Below are positions 6,252 to 14,020 of a stretch of 64,000 nt of DNA, one piece after another; positions within the stretch are counted from its first letter, which is position 1, and each line of letters starts with the position of its first letter. This DNA comes from Pseudoxanthomonas beigongshangi (GTDB lineage Bacteria > Pseudomonadota > Gammaproteobacteria > Xanthomonadales > Xanthomonadaceae): contig NZ_JADHDV010000020.1 of NCBI RefSeq assembly GCF_016820515.1, forward strand, positions 1 to 64,000, in the 5' to 3' direction. A program made the position numbers and the translations under genes. The notes beneath the pieces were generated by a model. The model was not told the origin of the DNA, ran no database searches, and saw nothing but the letters and a program-made list of their open reading frames with translations.

Positions 6252-8525
6252 TCAGCCCTCCGCCGGCACCACCGCCGGCAGTGCTTCCCGGCGCGGCGCC
6301 ACCCACAGGCGGAACACGAACCAGGCCAGGGCGAACGCGCCGACGCTGAACAGCGTGTCCGAGGGAACCCGCATCCACACCAGCATGTCGACGATCGGCT
6401 GCTGCATGAACTCGGCCGAGCGGGCGTACCAGTAGCCGTGCTTCAGCGCGGCGTTGAGCTGGAGGATGCCCAGCGGCAGCAGGGTGAACAGGGCCATGCC
6501 GGCCAGGCCAATGTTGAGCGACCAGAACGCGGTCTTCAGCAGCCTTTCGTTCCACTGCACGTCCGGCTTCAGGCCACGCAGGCAGAACAGCATCAGGCCG
6601 ATGCCGAGCATGCCGTACACGCCGAACAGCGCGGTGTGGCCGTGGGTCGGGGTCAGGTTCAGGCCCTGCATGTAATACAGCGGCAGCGGCGGGTTGATCA
6701 GGAAGCCGAACAGGCCGGCACCCACCAGGTTCCAGAACGCGACCGCGATGAAGAACAGGATCGGCCAGCGGTAGCGTTGCATCCACGGCGTCGCCTTGCC
6801 CATCTTGTAGCTGTGGTAGGCCTCGAAGCCGACGTACGCCAGCGGCACCACTTCCAGCGCCGAGAAGCTCGCGCCGATGGCGATGACCGCGGTCGGGGTG
6901 CCGGTGAAGTACAGGTGGTGCAGGGTGCCCAGCACGCCGCCGGCCATGAACACGATGGTCGCGAACAGCACCGCCACCGTGGCCGACTTGACCTGCAGCA
7001 TGCCCAGGCGGGTGAACAGGAAGGCGATGACCGCCACCGCGAAGACCTCGAAGAAGCCTTCCACCCACAGGTGCACCACCCACCAGCGCCAGTACTCGAC
7101 CATCGACAGGTGCGTGTGCTCGCCCCACATCAGGCCGGCCGCGTAGAACAGGCCGATGGCCACGGTGGACAGGAACAGCAGGGAGACGATGGAACGCGAG
7201 TCGCCGCCGTTGCGCATCGCCGGCCACAGGGCGCGGCCGACCAGCACCAGCCACAGGGTCAGGCCGATGAACAGGAACCACTGCCAGAAGCGGCCGAGGT
7301 CGACGTATTCCCAGCCCTGGTGGCCGAACCAGAAGTTGTGCTTCAGGCCGAGCTTCTGCATCACCGCGAACCACTGCCCGGCGAACGCGCCGACCACGAT
7401 GATCAGCAGGCAGACCCACAGCAGGTTCACGCCCAGGCGCTGGAACTTCGGCTCGTGCCCGGATATCGCCGGGCCGATGTAAAGGCCCATGCCCAGCCAG
7501 GCCGTGGCGATCCACAGTACCGCCAGTTGCGTGTGCCAGGTTCTGGTCAGCGCGTACGGCAACACGTCGGCCAGGGCGAAGCCGTAGGCTTCCTGGCCCT
7601 CCACCTGGTAGTGCGCCGTGATCGCGCCGAGCAGGATCTGCACCAGGAACAGCGCGATCACCACCCAGAAATACTTGGCGGTGGCGCGCATCGACGGGGT
7701 GACCTTGATATCGGCCAGCGGATCCCGCTTGGGCAGCACCGGCGCCAGTTCGTCACCGTGGTTGACCGCGTAGTGCCAGCCCAGCAGGCCGATGCCGGCG
7801 ATCAGGAACAGCACGCTGAACACCGTCCACAGGAACGCGCTGGGAGGCGGCGTGTTGCCGACCAGTTCGTCGGCGGGCCAGTTGGCGGTGTAGCTGATCT
7901 CGGCGCCCGGGCGCTGGGTCACCGACGACCACGCGGCCCACCAGTAGAAGCCGGTGAGCTGGCGCCGGTGCTCGGCGTCGGGCACGGTGTCGTTGCGCAT
8001 CGCATAGGCTTCGCGCAGCTTCACCATCGCCGGATCCTTGCCGAACAACTGCTCGTAGTGCGCGGCGACCGTGCGGATGGCGGCGGCGCGGTCGACGTCC
8101 ACGGTCACCGTGCCGGTGGCGGCGTCGTAGCTGTTGGGACGCATCAGCGCCTGCACGCGCTTGGCGTACGCGGCCTGGGTCGGGGCGTCCAGATCCTTGT
8201 AGCTGGCGGCGCCGGCCTCGCGCCTGGCCCAGATGTCGAGGATGGCTTCGGCCTCGCGGTGCAGCCAGTCCGCGCCCCAGTCGGGAGCGACGTAGCCGCC
8301 GTGGCCCCAGATGGAGCCCAGTTGCTGGCCACCGATCGACTGCCAGACCTGGCGGCCGGTCTCGATGTCCTTGCGGGTGTAAAGCACCTGGCCATTGGCG
8401 TCGACCACCTGTTCGGGCAGGGGTGGCGCCTGTCGGTGGACCTCGCTGCCGACCCAGAGCAGGACGGCGAACGAGGCGATGAGCAGGGCGGCCAACCCTA
8501 CCCACAGCTTGCGTGTCGAATTCAT
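6252..8525 (-). CDS. norB: Quinol-dependent nitric oxide reductase (qNor)
   Basis: The 757-residue inner-membrane enzyme reduces 2 NO to N2O with electrons from quinol. It has an N-terminal membrane anchor (residues 6-27), a periplasmic cytochrome-c-like fold without haem motif (about 30-200) as in single-subunit qNor, then a twelve-helix NorB core with TWHTQLAVLWIATAWLG, the HLWVEGFFEVF helix carrying metal-centre glutamate and histidine, GTLHHLYFTGTP, and PTHGHTALFGVYG. The length is that of NorZ rather than of cNor NorB (about 470), and no norC is present. The ATG at 8525 follows a GGAG site. It is a single gene led by an FNR box at 8582-8595 and ended by the hairpin at 6194. Confidence 0.95.
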   Translation of the reverse strand: MNSTRKLWVGLAALLIASFAVLLWVGSEVHRQAPPLPEQVVDANGQVLYTRKDIETGRQVWQSIGGQQLGSIWGHGGYVAPDWGADWLHREAEAILDIWARREAGAASYKDLDAPTQAAYAKRVQALMRPNSYDAATGTVTVDVDRAAAIRTVAAHYEQLFGKDPAMVKLREAYAMRNDTVPDAEHRRQLTGFYWWAAWSSVTQRPGAEISYTANWPADELVGNTPPPSAFLWTVFSVLFLIAGIGLLGWHYAVNHGDELAPVLPKRDPLADIKVTPSMRATAKYFWVVIALFLVQILLGAITAHYQVEGQEAYGFALADVLPYALTRTWHTQLAVLWIATAWLGMGLYIGPAISGHEPKFQRLGVNLLWVCLLIIVVGAFAGQWFAVMQKLGLKHNFWFGHQGWEYVDLGRFWQWFLFIGLTLWLVLVGRALWPAMRNGGDSRSIVSLLFLSTVAIGLFYAAGLMWGEHTHLSMVEYWRWWVVHLWVEGFFEVFAVAVIAFLFTRLGMLQVKSATVAVLFATIVFMAGGVLGTLHHLYFTGTPTAVIAIGASFSALEVVPLAYVGFEAYHSYKMGKATPWMQRYRWPILFFIAVAFWNLVGAGLFGFLINPPLPLYYMQGLNLTPTHGHTALFGVYGMLGIGLMLFCLRGLKPDVQWNERLLKTAFWSLNIGLAGMALFTLLPLGILQLNAALKHGYWYARSAEFMQQPIVDMLVWMRVPSDTLFSVGAFALAWFVFRLWVAPRREALPAVVPAEG

Positions 8526-8581
8526 GATGCGGGACTCCGTGGGAACCGCAGGCATGTTCCGCCCGCGTCCGGATCCCCTCC

Positions 8582-8595
8582 ATGACCTACGTCAA
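8582..8595 (-). promoter_or_regulatory. FNR box upstream of norB
   Basis: On the minus strand the site reads TTGACGTAGGTCAT. Its centre predicts a start near 8547 (class II), giving a leader of about 22 bases to the norB ATG. A weak -10 GAACAT lies at 8559-8554. The site is on the fnr side of norB, so the fnr gene ends just beyond it. Confidence 0.6.
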
Positions 8596-8641
8596 GTCGA
8601 TGGCATTCGCGTGCGTGCAGGCGGGTTACGCCTGGCAGGCG

Positions 8642-9397
8642 TCAGTCGCGCAACACCGTGGATGCCAGTTCGTGCAGGCGATCCATGTCCAGGATCTCCA
8701 CGTCGCGCTGCTTGATGTGGACCAGCCCATCGCGTTCGAACCGGCGCAGCACCCGGCTGACCGTTTCCGGCGCCTGGCGCAGGTAGTTGGCAATGTCGGT
8801 GCGCGACATGGTCAGCTGGAACCGGCGCGAGGAATAGCCGCGCGCGGCCAGCCGCCGCGACAGTCCGATCAGGAACGCCGCCATCCGCTCGTCGGCGCTG
8901 TTGTCACGGGCGAACAGCGAGGCCACGCCGATATCGTGGCTCATCAGCCGGAACAGGTGCTGCTGCAGGTTCGGCAGGCGCGCGGCCAGCAGGGCGATCT
9001 TGGGGAACGAGAACCGGCACAGCATCACCGTGTCCAGCGCGATCGCGTTGCAGGGGTAGCGGTCGCCATGGATCGCGTTGAGGCCGATCACCTCGCCGGG
9101 CAGGTGGAAGCCCAGCACCTGCTCGTGGCCGTCGCGATCGACCTGGTAGGTCTTGACCGTGCCGGCGCGCACCGCGGCGATGGCGCTGAAGGAATCCCCC
9201 TCGCGGAACACGTGCTCGCCCGGCTGCAGCGGGCCGACGTGTTCGACCAGCACGTGCAGGTCCATCAACGCCCGCTTGTCCATGCCCTCGCTGAGGCAGG
9301 CCTGGGAGAACGCGCAGGTCGAGCAGAACGTCAGCGAATCGCCGTCGTCCGAGAGAATGGTGGCGTCGGTACGCGGGAAAACGACCGGCGAGCTCAT
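8642..9397 (-). CDS. fnr: FNR-type oxygen-sensing transcription regulator
   Basis: A 251-residue CRP/FNR-family activator. Cysteines C25, C28 and C34 (C-x2-C-x5-C) plus C116 in YPCNAI match the 4Fe-4S ligand pattern of E. coli FNR, so it should sense O2 directly, unlike the cluster-less Dnr type. A cyclic-nucleotide-like beta barrel follows (about 50-150). The C-terminal helix-turn-helix MSRTDIANYLRQAPETVSRV carries the E..SR recognition residues for TTGAT half-sites. The ATG at 9397 is chosen because it keeps the family N-terminus; it lies 19 bases after the hemN stop, so hemN-fnr are co-transcribed. Five matching boxes in this window are its likely targets. Confidence 0.95.
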   Translation of the reverse strand: MSSPVVFPRTDATILSDDGDSLTFCSTCAFSQACLSEGMDKRALMDLHVLVEHVGPLQPGEHVFREGDSFSAIAAVRAGTVKTYQVDRDGHEQVLGFHLPGEVIGLNAIHGDRYPCNAIALDTVMLCRFSFPKIALLAARLPNLQQHLFRLMSHDIGVASLFARDNSADERMAAFLIGLSRRLAARGYSSRRFQLTMSRTDIANYLRQAPETVSRVLRRFERDGLVHIKQRDVEILDMDRLHELASTVLRD

Positions 9398-9416
9398 GCG
9401 GACGTCCCGGATGAGG

Positions 9417-10817
9417 TCAGATGGTTCGCGAGAACCGCGTGGTCGCGGCCTCCGCGGCGGCGGGCAGATATCGGTCGAAGCACATGGCGATGATACGCAA
9501 CAGCAGGCGTCCACGCGAGGTGGCGCACACTTCCCGCGCCCCCAGCTGGACCAGGCCGTCGGCCTGCAGCGGCTCCAGCCGTGCCAGCGCGTCGGCGAAG
9601 TAGTCGCGGAAGTCGATCACGTGGCGGCGCTCGATCGCATCGAAGTCGATGCGGCCGTGGCACATCAGCTGCTGGATGACATCGGCGCGCAGCAGGTCGT
9701 CCTCGTCCAGGCGCATGCCGCGCCACACCGGCAGGCGGCCGCTGTCGATCATCTGTTCCCAACTGCCGATGTCGCGCGGGTTCTGGCTGAAGCTGGCGCC
9801 GACATGGCTGATCGCGCTGACGCCCAGGCCGATTAAATCGCTTTCGGCGTGGGTGGAATAGCCCATGAAGTTGCGGTGCAGGTCGCCGCGCTGCTGCGCC
9901 CGCGCCAGATCGTCCTCGGGCAGGGCGAAGTGATCCATGCCGATGTAGACGTAGCCGGCTTCGCCCAGCTTGTCGATGGCGCAGCGCAGCAAGTCGAGCT
10001 TCTGTTCGGGGGAGGGCAGTTCCTCGGCGTGGATGCGTTGCTGCGGGCGGAACAGGGCCGGCAGGTGCGCGTAACTGTAGATCGCCAGCCGGTCCGGGCG
10101 CGCCTTCAGGGTGATGTCGAGCGTGCGCGAGAAACCTGCGAGGGTCTGCCGGGGCAGGCCGTAGATCAGATCGACATTCACCGAGCGCATGCCGTGGGCG
10201 CGGCAGGCATCGATGATCGCCAGGGTGTCGTCGACCCCCTGCACCCGGTTGACCGCCTGCTGCACATCGGGATCGAAGTCCTGCACGCCCAGGCTGGCGC
10301 GGTTGAAGCCGGCGCGGGCCAGCTGGCCCACCTCGTCCGGGCTGATGAAGCGCGGATCCAGTTCAATCGAGCAGTCGAAACCGGCACCGGAGGCGAACGA
10401 GAAGTGCCGGCGCAGCACATCGACGACCTCGGCGATCTGGTCCGGCGACAGGAAGTTGGGCGTGCCACCGCCGAAGTGCACCTGGTTGACGTCGCGGTCG
10501 CGGTCGAACAGCGGCGAGACCAGCGCGATCTCGCGGTACAGGCGGGTCAAGTAGGCGTCGCCGCGGGCCTTCTCCCGGGTGATGATGCGGTTGCAGCCGC
10601 AATAGAAGCAGGGGCTGGTGCAGAACGGGATATGCAGGTACAGCGACAGCGGGCGCGGGATCGGGTCGCCGTTGGTGATCGCGGCCATCTCGCGCAGTTC
10701 CGCCTCCTGGAACTGCGCCGAGAACTGCGGCGCGGTCGGGTAGGAGGTGTAGCGCGGCCCCGGCTTGTCGTAACGCCGGAGCAGTTCGGGGTCGAAGAGG
10801 GCGGAAAGGGCGGCCAT
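9417..10817 (-). CDS. hemN: Oxygen-independent coproporphyrinogen III dehydrogenase
   Basis: A 466-residue cytosolic radical SAM enzyme that decarboxylates coproporphyrinogen III to protoporphyrinogen IX without O2, supplying haem for the anaerobic chain. It shows the opening YDKPGPRYTSYPTAPQF typical of true HemN, the radical SAM cysteines in HIPFCTSPCFYCGCNR (CxxxCxxC), GGGTPNFLS, and SLGVQDFDPDVQQAVNR. The ATG at 10817 fits the family length; a TTG six bases earlier is possible. There is no Shine-Dalgarno sequence before the ATG, and the FNR promoter predicts transcription starting at that base, so the message may be leaderless. fnr follows in the same operon. Confidence 0.95.
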   Translation of the reverse strand: MAALSALFDPELLRRYDKPGPRYTSYPTAPQFSAQFQEAELREMAAITNGDPIPRPLSLYLHIPFCTSPCFYCGCNRIITREKARGDAYLTRLYREIALVSPLFDRDRDVNQVHFGGGTPNFLSPDQIAEVVDVLRRHFSFASGAGFDCSIELDPRFISPDEVGQLARAGFNRASLGVQDFDPDVQQAVNRVQGVDDTLAIIDACRAHGMRSVNVDLIYGLPRQTLAGFSRTLDITLKARPDRLAIYSYAHLPALFRPQQRIHAEELPSPEQKLDLLRCAIDKLGEAGYVYIGMDHFALPEDDLARAQQRGDLHRNFMGYSTHAESDLIGLGVSAISHVGASFSQNPRDIGSWEQMIDSGRLPVWRGMRLDEDDLLRADVIQQLMCHGRIDFDAIERRHVIDFRDYFADALARLEPLQADGLVQLGAREVCATSRGRLLLRIIAMCFDRYLPAAAEAATTRFSRTI

Positions 10818-10821
10818 GGAC

Positions 10822-10865
10822 AAAGGCTAGGCAATGCCGGCCCCGGGCGCCTTGACCTGAATCAA
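10822..10865 (-). promoter_or_regulatory. FNR promoter between hemN and moeA
   Basis: The near-perfect box TTGACCTGAATCAA is at 10852-10865. On the minus strand a -10 TAGCCT (10829-10824) sits at class II spacing and predicts a start at 10817, the hemN ATG itself. The box also lies about 135 bases before moeA, so a role on that side is possible but has no matching -10 that I can see. Confidence 0.75.
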
Positions 10866-10999
10866 CCCCGCGCGGGTTGGCCGGAAACCTTCAGCTATGT
10901 GAGGATGCCGGCCACTCCGGGCCGTCGCCGGGGACTGCTACGCTCGGGACACGCGCGGGTTCGCGTGGCCGCGTGCGGGAACGTTTTGAAGGAGTACGC

Positions 11000-12274
11000 G
11001 TGATCGGATACGAGGAAGCCCTGGCCCTGCTGCTGCGCGATGTCGTGCCGCTGGACACCGAATCGGTGGCGGCCTTCGATGGCGCCGGCCGGGTGCTGGC
11101 GGCGGACGTCCGCAGTCCCGGATTCCTGCCCCGCTTCGACAACGCCGCGATGGACGGCTTCGCGCTGGCGCTGGGCGATGCGACGGGCGAAGCCGGGACG
11201 GAATGGCCGGTGCTCGGATCGACGGCCGCCGGCGATGCCGCAGGCCAGCCAGCGGGGCCGGCGCGGCAGGGCGCGTGGGAAATCATGACCGGCGCGGTGA
11301 TGCCGGATGGCCTGGACTCGGTGGTACCGGTCGAACGCGTCGATGCGTCCGGTGGCACGGACGGCACGCCACCCACGCGCATCCGCCTGCGCGAACCGGT
11401 GCGGACGGGCGCCAACGTGCGCCGCCGCGGCGAGGACATCGCCGAGGGCGCGCGGGTGCTGACGAAGTGCGAACGTTTGGGCCCCGCGCAGATCATGCTG
11501 CTGGCCGCGCTCGGCATCGAACGCGTGCCGCTGGTACGGCGGCCGCGGGTGGCGCTGATCGCCACCGGTCGCGAGTTGGCCGAAGCCGGCGAGGCGGACG
11601 AGGGCGCGTGGATCCACGACAGCAACACGCCGTTCCTGCGCCTGCGCCTGCATGCGGCCGGCGCCGAAGTGGTGGCGCGGGAACGGGTCGGCGACGATCC
11701 CGTAGGCTTCACCGCCGTGCTGGATCGCGTGCTGGCCCAGCGGCCGGATCTGGTGATCAGCACCGGCGCGGTGTCCAAGGGGCGTTTCGATTTCGTACCC
11801 GGCAGCCTGCGCGCGCGCGGTGCGGACGTGCGCTTCCACGGCGTGGCGATTCGCCCGGGCAAGCCCCTGCTGTGCGCGCGCCTGCGCGAAGGGCCGCTGC
11901 ACGTCGGCCTGCCCGGCAATCCGGCCTCCTGCGCGGTGGGCCTGCGCTTTTTCGTGGAACCGCTGCTGCGCGCGATGCTGGGGTTGCCGCGCGAACGGCC
12001 CGCGCGCCTGCCGCTGGCCGCACCGGTGCATGCGCGCGCCAACCTGCGCACGCACCTGCACGCCATGCTGGAGGGCGACGGAGAGGGCCGGTTGGCGGTG
12101 CATCCGTTGCCCCGGCAGGAGTCCTTCCGGCTCGCGCCGTTCCTGTCATCGCAGGCATGGTTGGTGCTGCCCGAAGCCGGCGATGGCGACACCGTGATCA
12201 AACCGGGCCAGGCCGTCGATGTGTATCCGCCCGGCCATCTGGAATCGTTGGCGTGGCAACGGGAATCAGCGTGA
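11000..12274 (+). CDS. moeA: Molybdopterin molybdenumtransferase
   Basis: A 424-residue cytosolic enzyme that inserts molybdate into adenylylated molybdopterin, the last step to Mo cofactor. It shows the N-terminal FDNAAMDGFAL motif, GTEWPVLGSTAAGD, GAVMPDGLDSVV, the domain III sequence DSNTPFLRLRL...VISTGAVSKGRFDFV (usually TGGVSxG) and PLHVGLPGNPASC, then the C-terminal beta domain. The GTG at 11000 is preceded by GAAGGAGT, a strong ribosome site, so the longer upstream frame is not used. It is followed after ten bases by mobA. Both supply bis-MGD cofactor for the NapA encoded 1.7 kb downstream. Confidence 0.93.
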   Translation: MIGYEEALALLLRDVVPLDTESVAAFDGAGRVLAADVRSPGFLPRFDNAAMDGFALALGDATGEAGTEWPVLGSTAAGDAAGQPAGPARQGAWEIMTGAVMPDGLDSVVPVERVDASGGTDGTPPTRIRLREPVRTGANVRRRGEDIAEGARVLTKCERLGPAQIMLLAALGIERVPLVRRPRVALIATGRELAEAGEADEGAWIHDSNTPFLRLRLHAAGAEVVARERVGDDPVGFTAVLDRVLAQRPDLVISTGAVSKGRFDFVPGSLRARGADVRFHGVAIRPGKPLLCARLREGPLHVGLPGNPASCAVGLRFFVEPLLRAMLGLPRERPARLPLAAPVHARANLRTHLHAMLEGDGEGRLAVHPLPRQESFRLAPFLSSQAWLVLPEAGDGDTVIKPGQAVDVYPPGHLESLAWQRESA

Positions 12275-12284
12275 TGGTGGGGTC

Positions 12285-12854
12285 ATGAACACCATGCTTC
12301 CCGCCTGGCAGGGCATCGTGCTCGCCGGCGGACGTTCCTCGCGCATGGGCCGCGACAAGGCGCTGCTCGAATGGCGGGGCCGGCCGCTGCTGGAACACAT
12401 GCGGGACTTGCTGTCCGACGCCGGTGCCGCGCGGGTGGTGATCAGCGGTACGCGTCCCGGTTACGGCGCAATTCCTGATGCGATCCCCGACGACATCGGC
12501 GACGGCGGTCCGGCCGTGGCGCTCGCGCAACTGGTGCAACGGCTGCCCGATGGCGTCTGGCTGGCGGTGCCGGTGGACATGCCGCTGCTGGCAGCACCGG
12601 CGTTGCACGCGCTGGTGGCCGCCTCCGCGGACTGCGCGATGTTCGAGCGCCATCCATTGCCGATGCGCATCACCCTCGATTCGCGCACCCGCGCGCTCCT
12701 GGCCGGCATCGTCGAGCTGCCGCCGAGCCAGCGTTCGCTGCGCGCGATCCATCACGCGCTCGCGGGCGTGGTGCTGGTGCCGGGTGCGTGGGACGCAAGC
12801 CTGATCGGTTGCAACACGCCGGAGGAATGGGCCGCGCTGCGCGAACGCGAGTAA
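12285..12854 (+). CDS. mobA: Molybdenum cofactor guanylyltransferase
   Basis: A 189-residue enzyme that joins GMP to Mo-molybdopterin to give the guanine dinucleotide form needed by NapA. The nucleotide-binding loop GIVLAGGRSSRMGRDKALL is at residues 10-28, the metal-binding VPVDMPLL near 98, and the C-terminal IGCNTPEEW closes the fold as in MobA. It is ten bases downstream of moeA on the same strand. A gap of 132 bases separates it from napE, so nap may have its own promoter. Confidence 0.92.
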   Translation: MNTMLPAWQGIVLAGGRSSRMGRDKALLEWRGRPLLEHMRDLLSDAGAARVVISGTRPGYGAIPDAIPDDIGDGGPAVALAQLVQRLPDGVWLAVPVDMPLLAAPALHALVAASADCAMFERHPLPMRITLDSRTRALLAGIVELPPSQRSLRAIHHALAGVVLVPGAWDASLIGCNTPEEWAALRERE

Positions 12855-12986
12855 ATCGCGATCACGTCCGCGCGGTTGGCTTCGACCGGGGCCATCACTG
12901 GCCGACCCGCGACACGTTCATGCTGGAAAGTTTGTGCTAGGCTCGCTCCGCGGTTCGCCCAGCCATTCAAATGCCAGGTGAGCATC

Positions 12987-13151
12987 ATGGAGCATCCACC
13001 CCGCCAGGACGTCGCGAGCAAGGCCCAGGAGCGCCTCGCATTCCTGTTGCTGACCGTCGTCGTCTTTCCTTTGAGCGCGGTGCTGATCGTCGCCGGCTAT
13101 GGTTTCCTGGTCTGGATCTACCAGATGTTCGCCGGTCCGCCGACGGGTTGA
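12987..13151 (+). CDS. napE: NapE, small membrane component of nitrate reductase
   Basis: A 54-residue single-span protein. The helix AFLLLTVVVFPLSAVLIVAG and the following YGFLVWIYQM match the NapE family, which accompanies napFDABC in many Proteobacteria and has no established biochemical role. It is the first gene of the nap operon; napF starts three bases after its stop. In the 132 bases upstream I see no FNR box; the stretch GTTTGTGCTAGGCT near 12930 might be an extended -10, which is weak. Confidence 0.85.
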   Translation: MEHPPRQDVASKAQERLAFLLLTVVVFPLSAVLIVAGYGFLVWIYQMFAGPPTG

Positions 13152-13154
13152 GCG

Positions 13155-13709
13155 ATGAGCCAGGCACGCCCGATCTCGCGACGCGCATTGCTTTTCGGCC
13201 GCAGCGACGGCGAATCGCCGGTGTCGCCACCGCGTACCGGACGGGCCGGCTCCTCACAGGCCCGTTCCGCACAGACCTTGCGTCCTCCCTGGGCATTGCG
13301 CGGCGCCGCGTTTGCGAATGCCTGCACCGGTTGCGTCGCCTGCGTGGACGCCTGTCCCGAACAAGTGCTGGTGCTGCGCAAGGGCAAGGCCGTGTTCGAA
13401 CCGGAGCGCGGTGAATGCACGTTCTGCCATGCCTGCGTCGATGCCTGCGCGCCGGGCGCGCTGCGCGACGATGGCGTGCAGCCGCCCTGGAGCTATCGCG
13501 CGAACGTGGACGAAGCCTGCCTGGGTGCGCACGGCGTGGTCTGCGCCAGTTGCCGCGAGATCTGCCCGCAGTCGGCCATCCGGATTCCGCCCGCCGGGCG
13601 CGGCGCCGCGCATATCGACAGCGATGGCTGCAACGGTTGCGGCGCCTGCGTGTCGGTCTGCCCGGCCACCGCCATCCACCTGCACGCATCCGTGGAGACC
13701 GCCGCATGA
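13155..13709 (+). CDS. napF: NapF ferredoxin-type maturation protein
   Basis: A 184-residue cytosolic iron-sulfur protein that helps mature NapA before Tat export. It has a basic N-terminus ([10 protein letters not shown], the NapF RR-LL-G motif) and three 4Fe-4S-type cysteine sets: [12 protein letters not shown] near residue 57, [14 protein letters not shown] near 88, and [12 protein letters not shown] near 160, plus an extra CASCREICP group near 130. Its stop overlaps the napD start (ATGA). Confidence 0.93.
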   Translation: MSQARPISRRALLFGRSDGESPVSPPRTGRAGSSQARSAQTLRPPWALRGAAFANACTGCVACVDACPEQVLVLRKGKAVFEPERGECTFCHACVDACAPGALRDDGVQPPWSYRANVDEACLGAHGVVCASCREICPQSAIRIPPAGRGAAHIDSDGCNGCGACVSVCPATAIHLHASVETAA

Positions 13710-14020
13710 GCCAGCCCGGCGACGACGAACTGCACATCGCCAGCTTCGTGATACAGCACCGGATCGACGCGGCGGAGGGCCTGGCCACGGCCATCGCCGC
13801 CTCGCCCGAACTGGAACTGGCGATCCCCGGGGAAACCCGCAGCGTGGTCCTGTGCGAATCCGCCGACCGCTACGCGGTGATGGACCGGATCGAACAACTG
13901 CGCGCCGTGCCCGGCGTGCTCAACGTATTGCTGGTCTACCACCATGCCGAGCCACGCGACGCGCTGGAGGCGGAAGTGGAGGCGCGTCCCGAAACAAACC
14001 TTGCCGGAGTCCATCCATGA
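13706..14020 (+). CDS. napD: NapD, Tat signal-peptide chaperone for NapA
   Basis: A 104-residue cytosolic ferredoxin-fold protein that binds the twin-arginine signal of NapA until cofactor is loaded. The beta strand [11 protein letters not shown], the central helix and [13 protein letters not shown] agree with the family, and the position between napF and napA with four-base overlaps at both ends (ATGA twice) is diagnostic. It is slightly longer than E. coli NapD because of an acidic C-terminal tail. Confidence 0.93.
   Translation: MSQPGDDELHIASFVIQHRIDAAEGLATAIAASPELELAIPGETRSVVLCESADRYAVMDRIEQLRAVPGVLNVLLVYHHAEPRDALEAEVEARPETNLAGVHP

Noticed and set aside
9417-10817. HemN as a HemW-type or radical SAM peptide-modifying enzyme
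   Set aside because: The GPRYTSYPTAPQF opening and the CxxxCxxC plus GC motif are those of true HemN.
12855-12986. FNR box upstream of napE
   Set aside because: No TTGAT-N4-ATCAA-type palindrome was found in the 132 bases; nap may be controlled differently.
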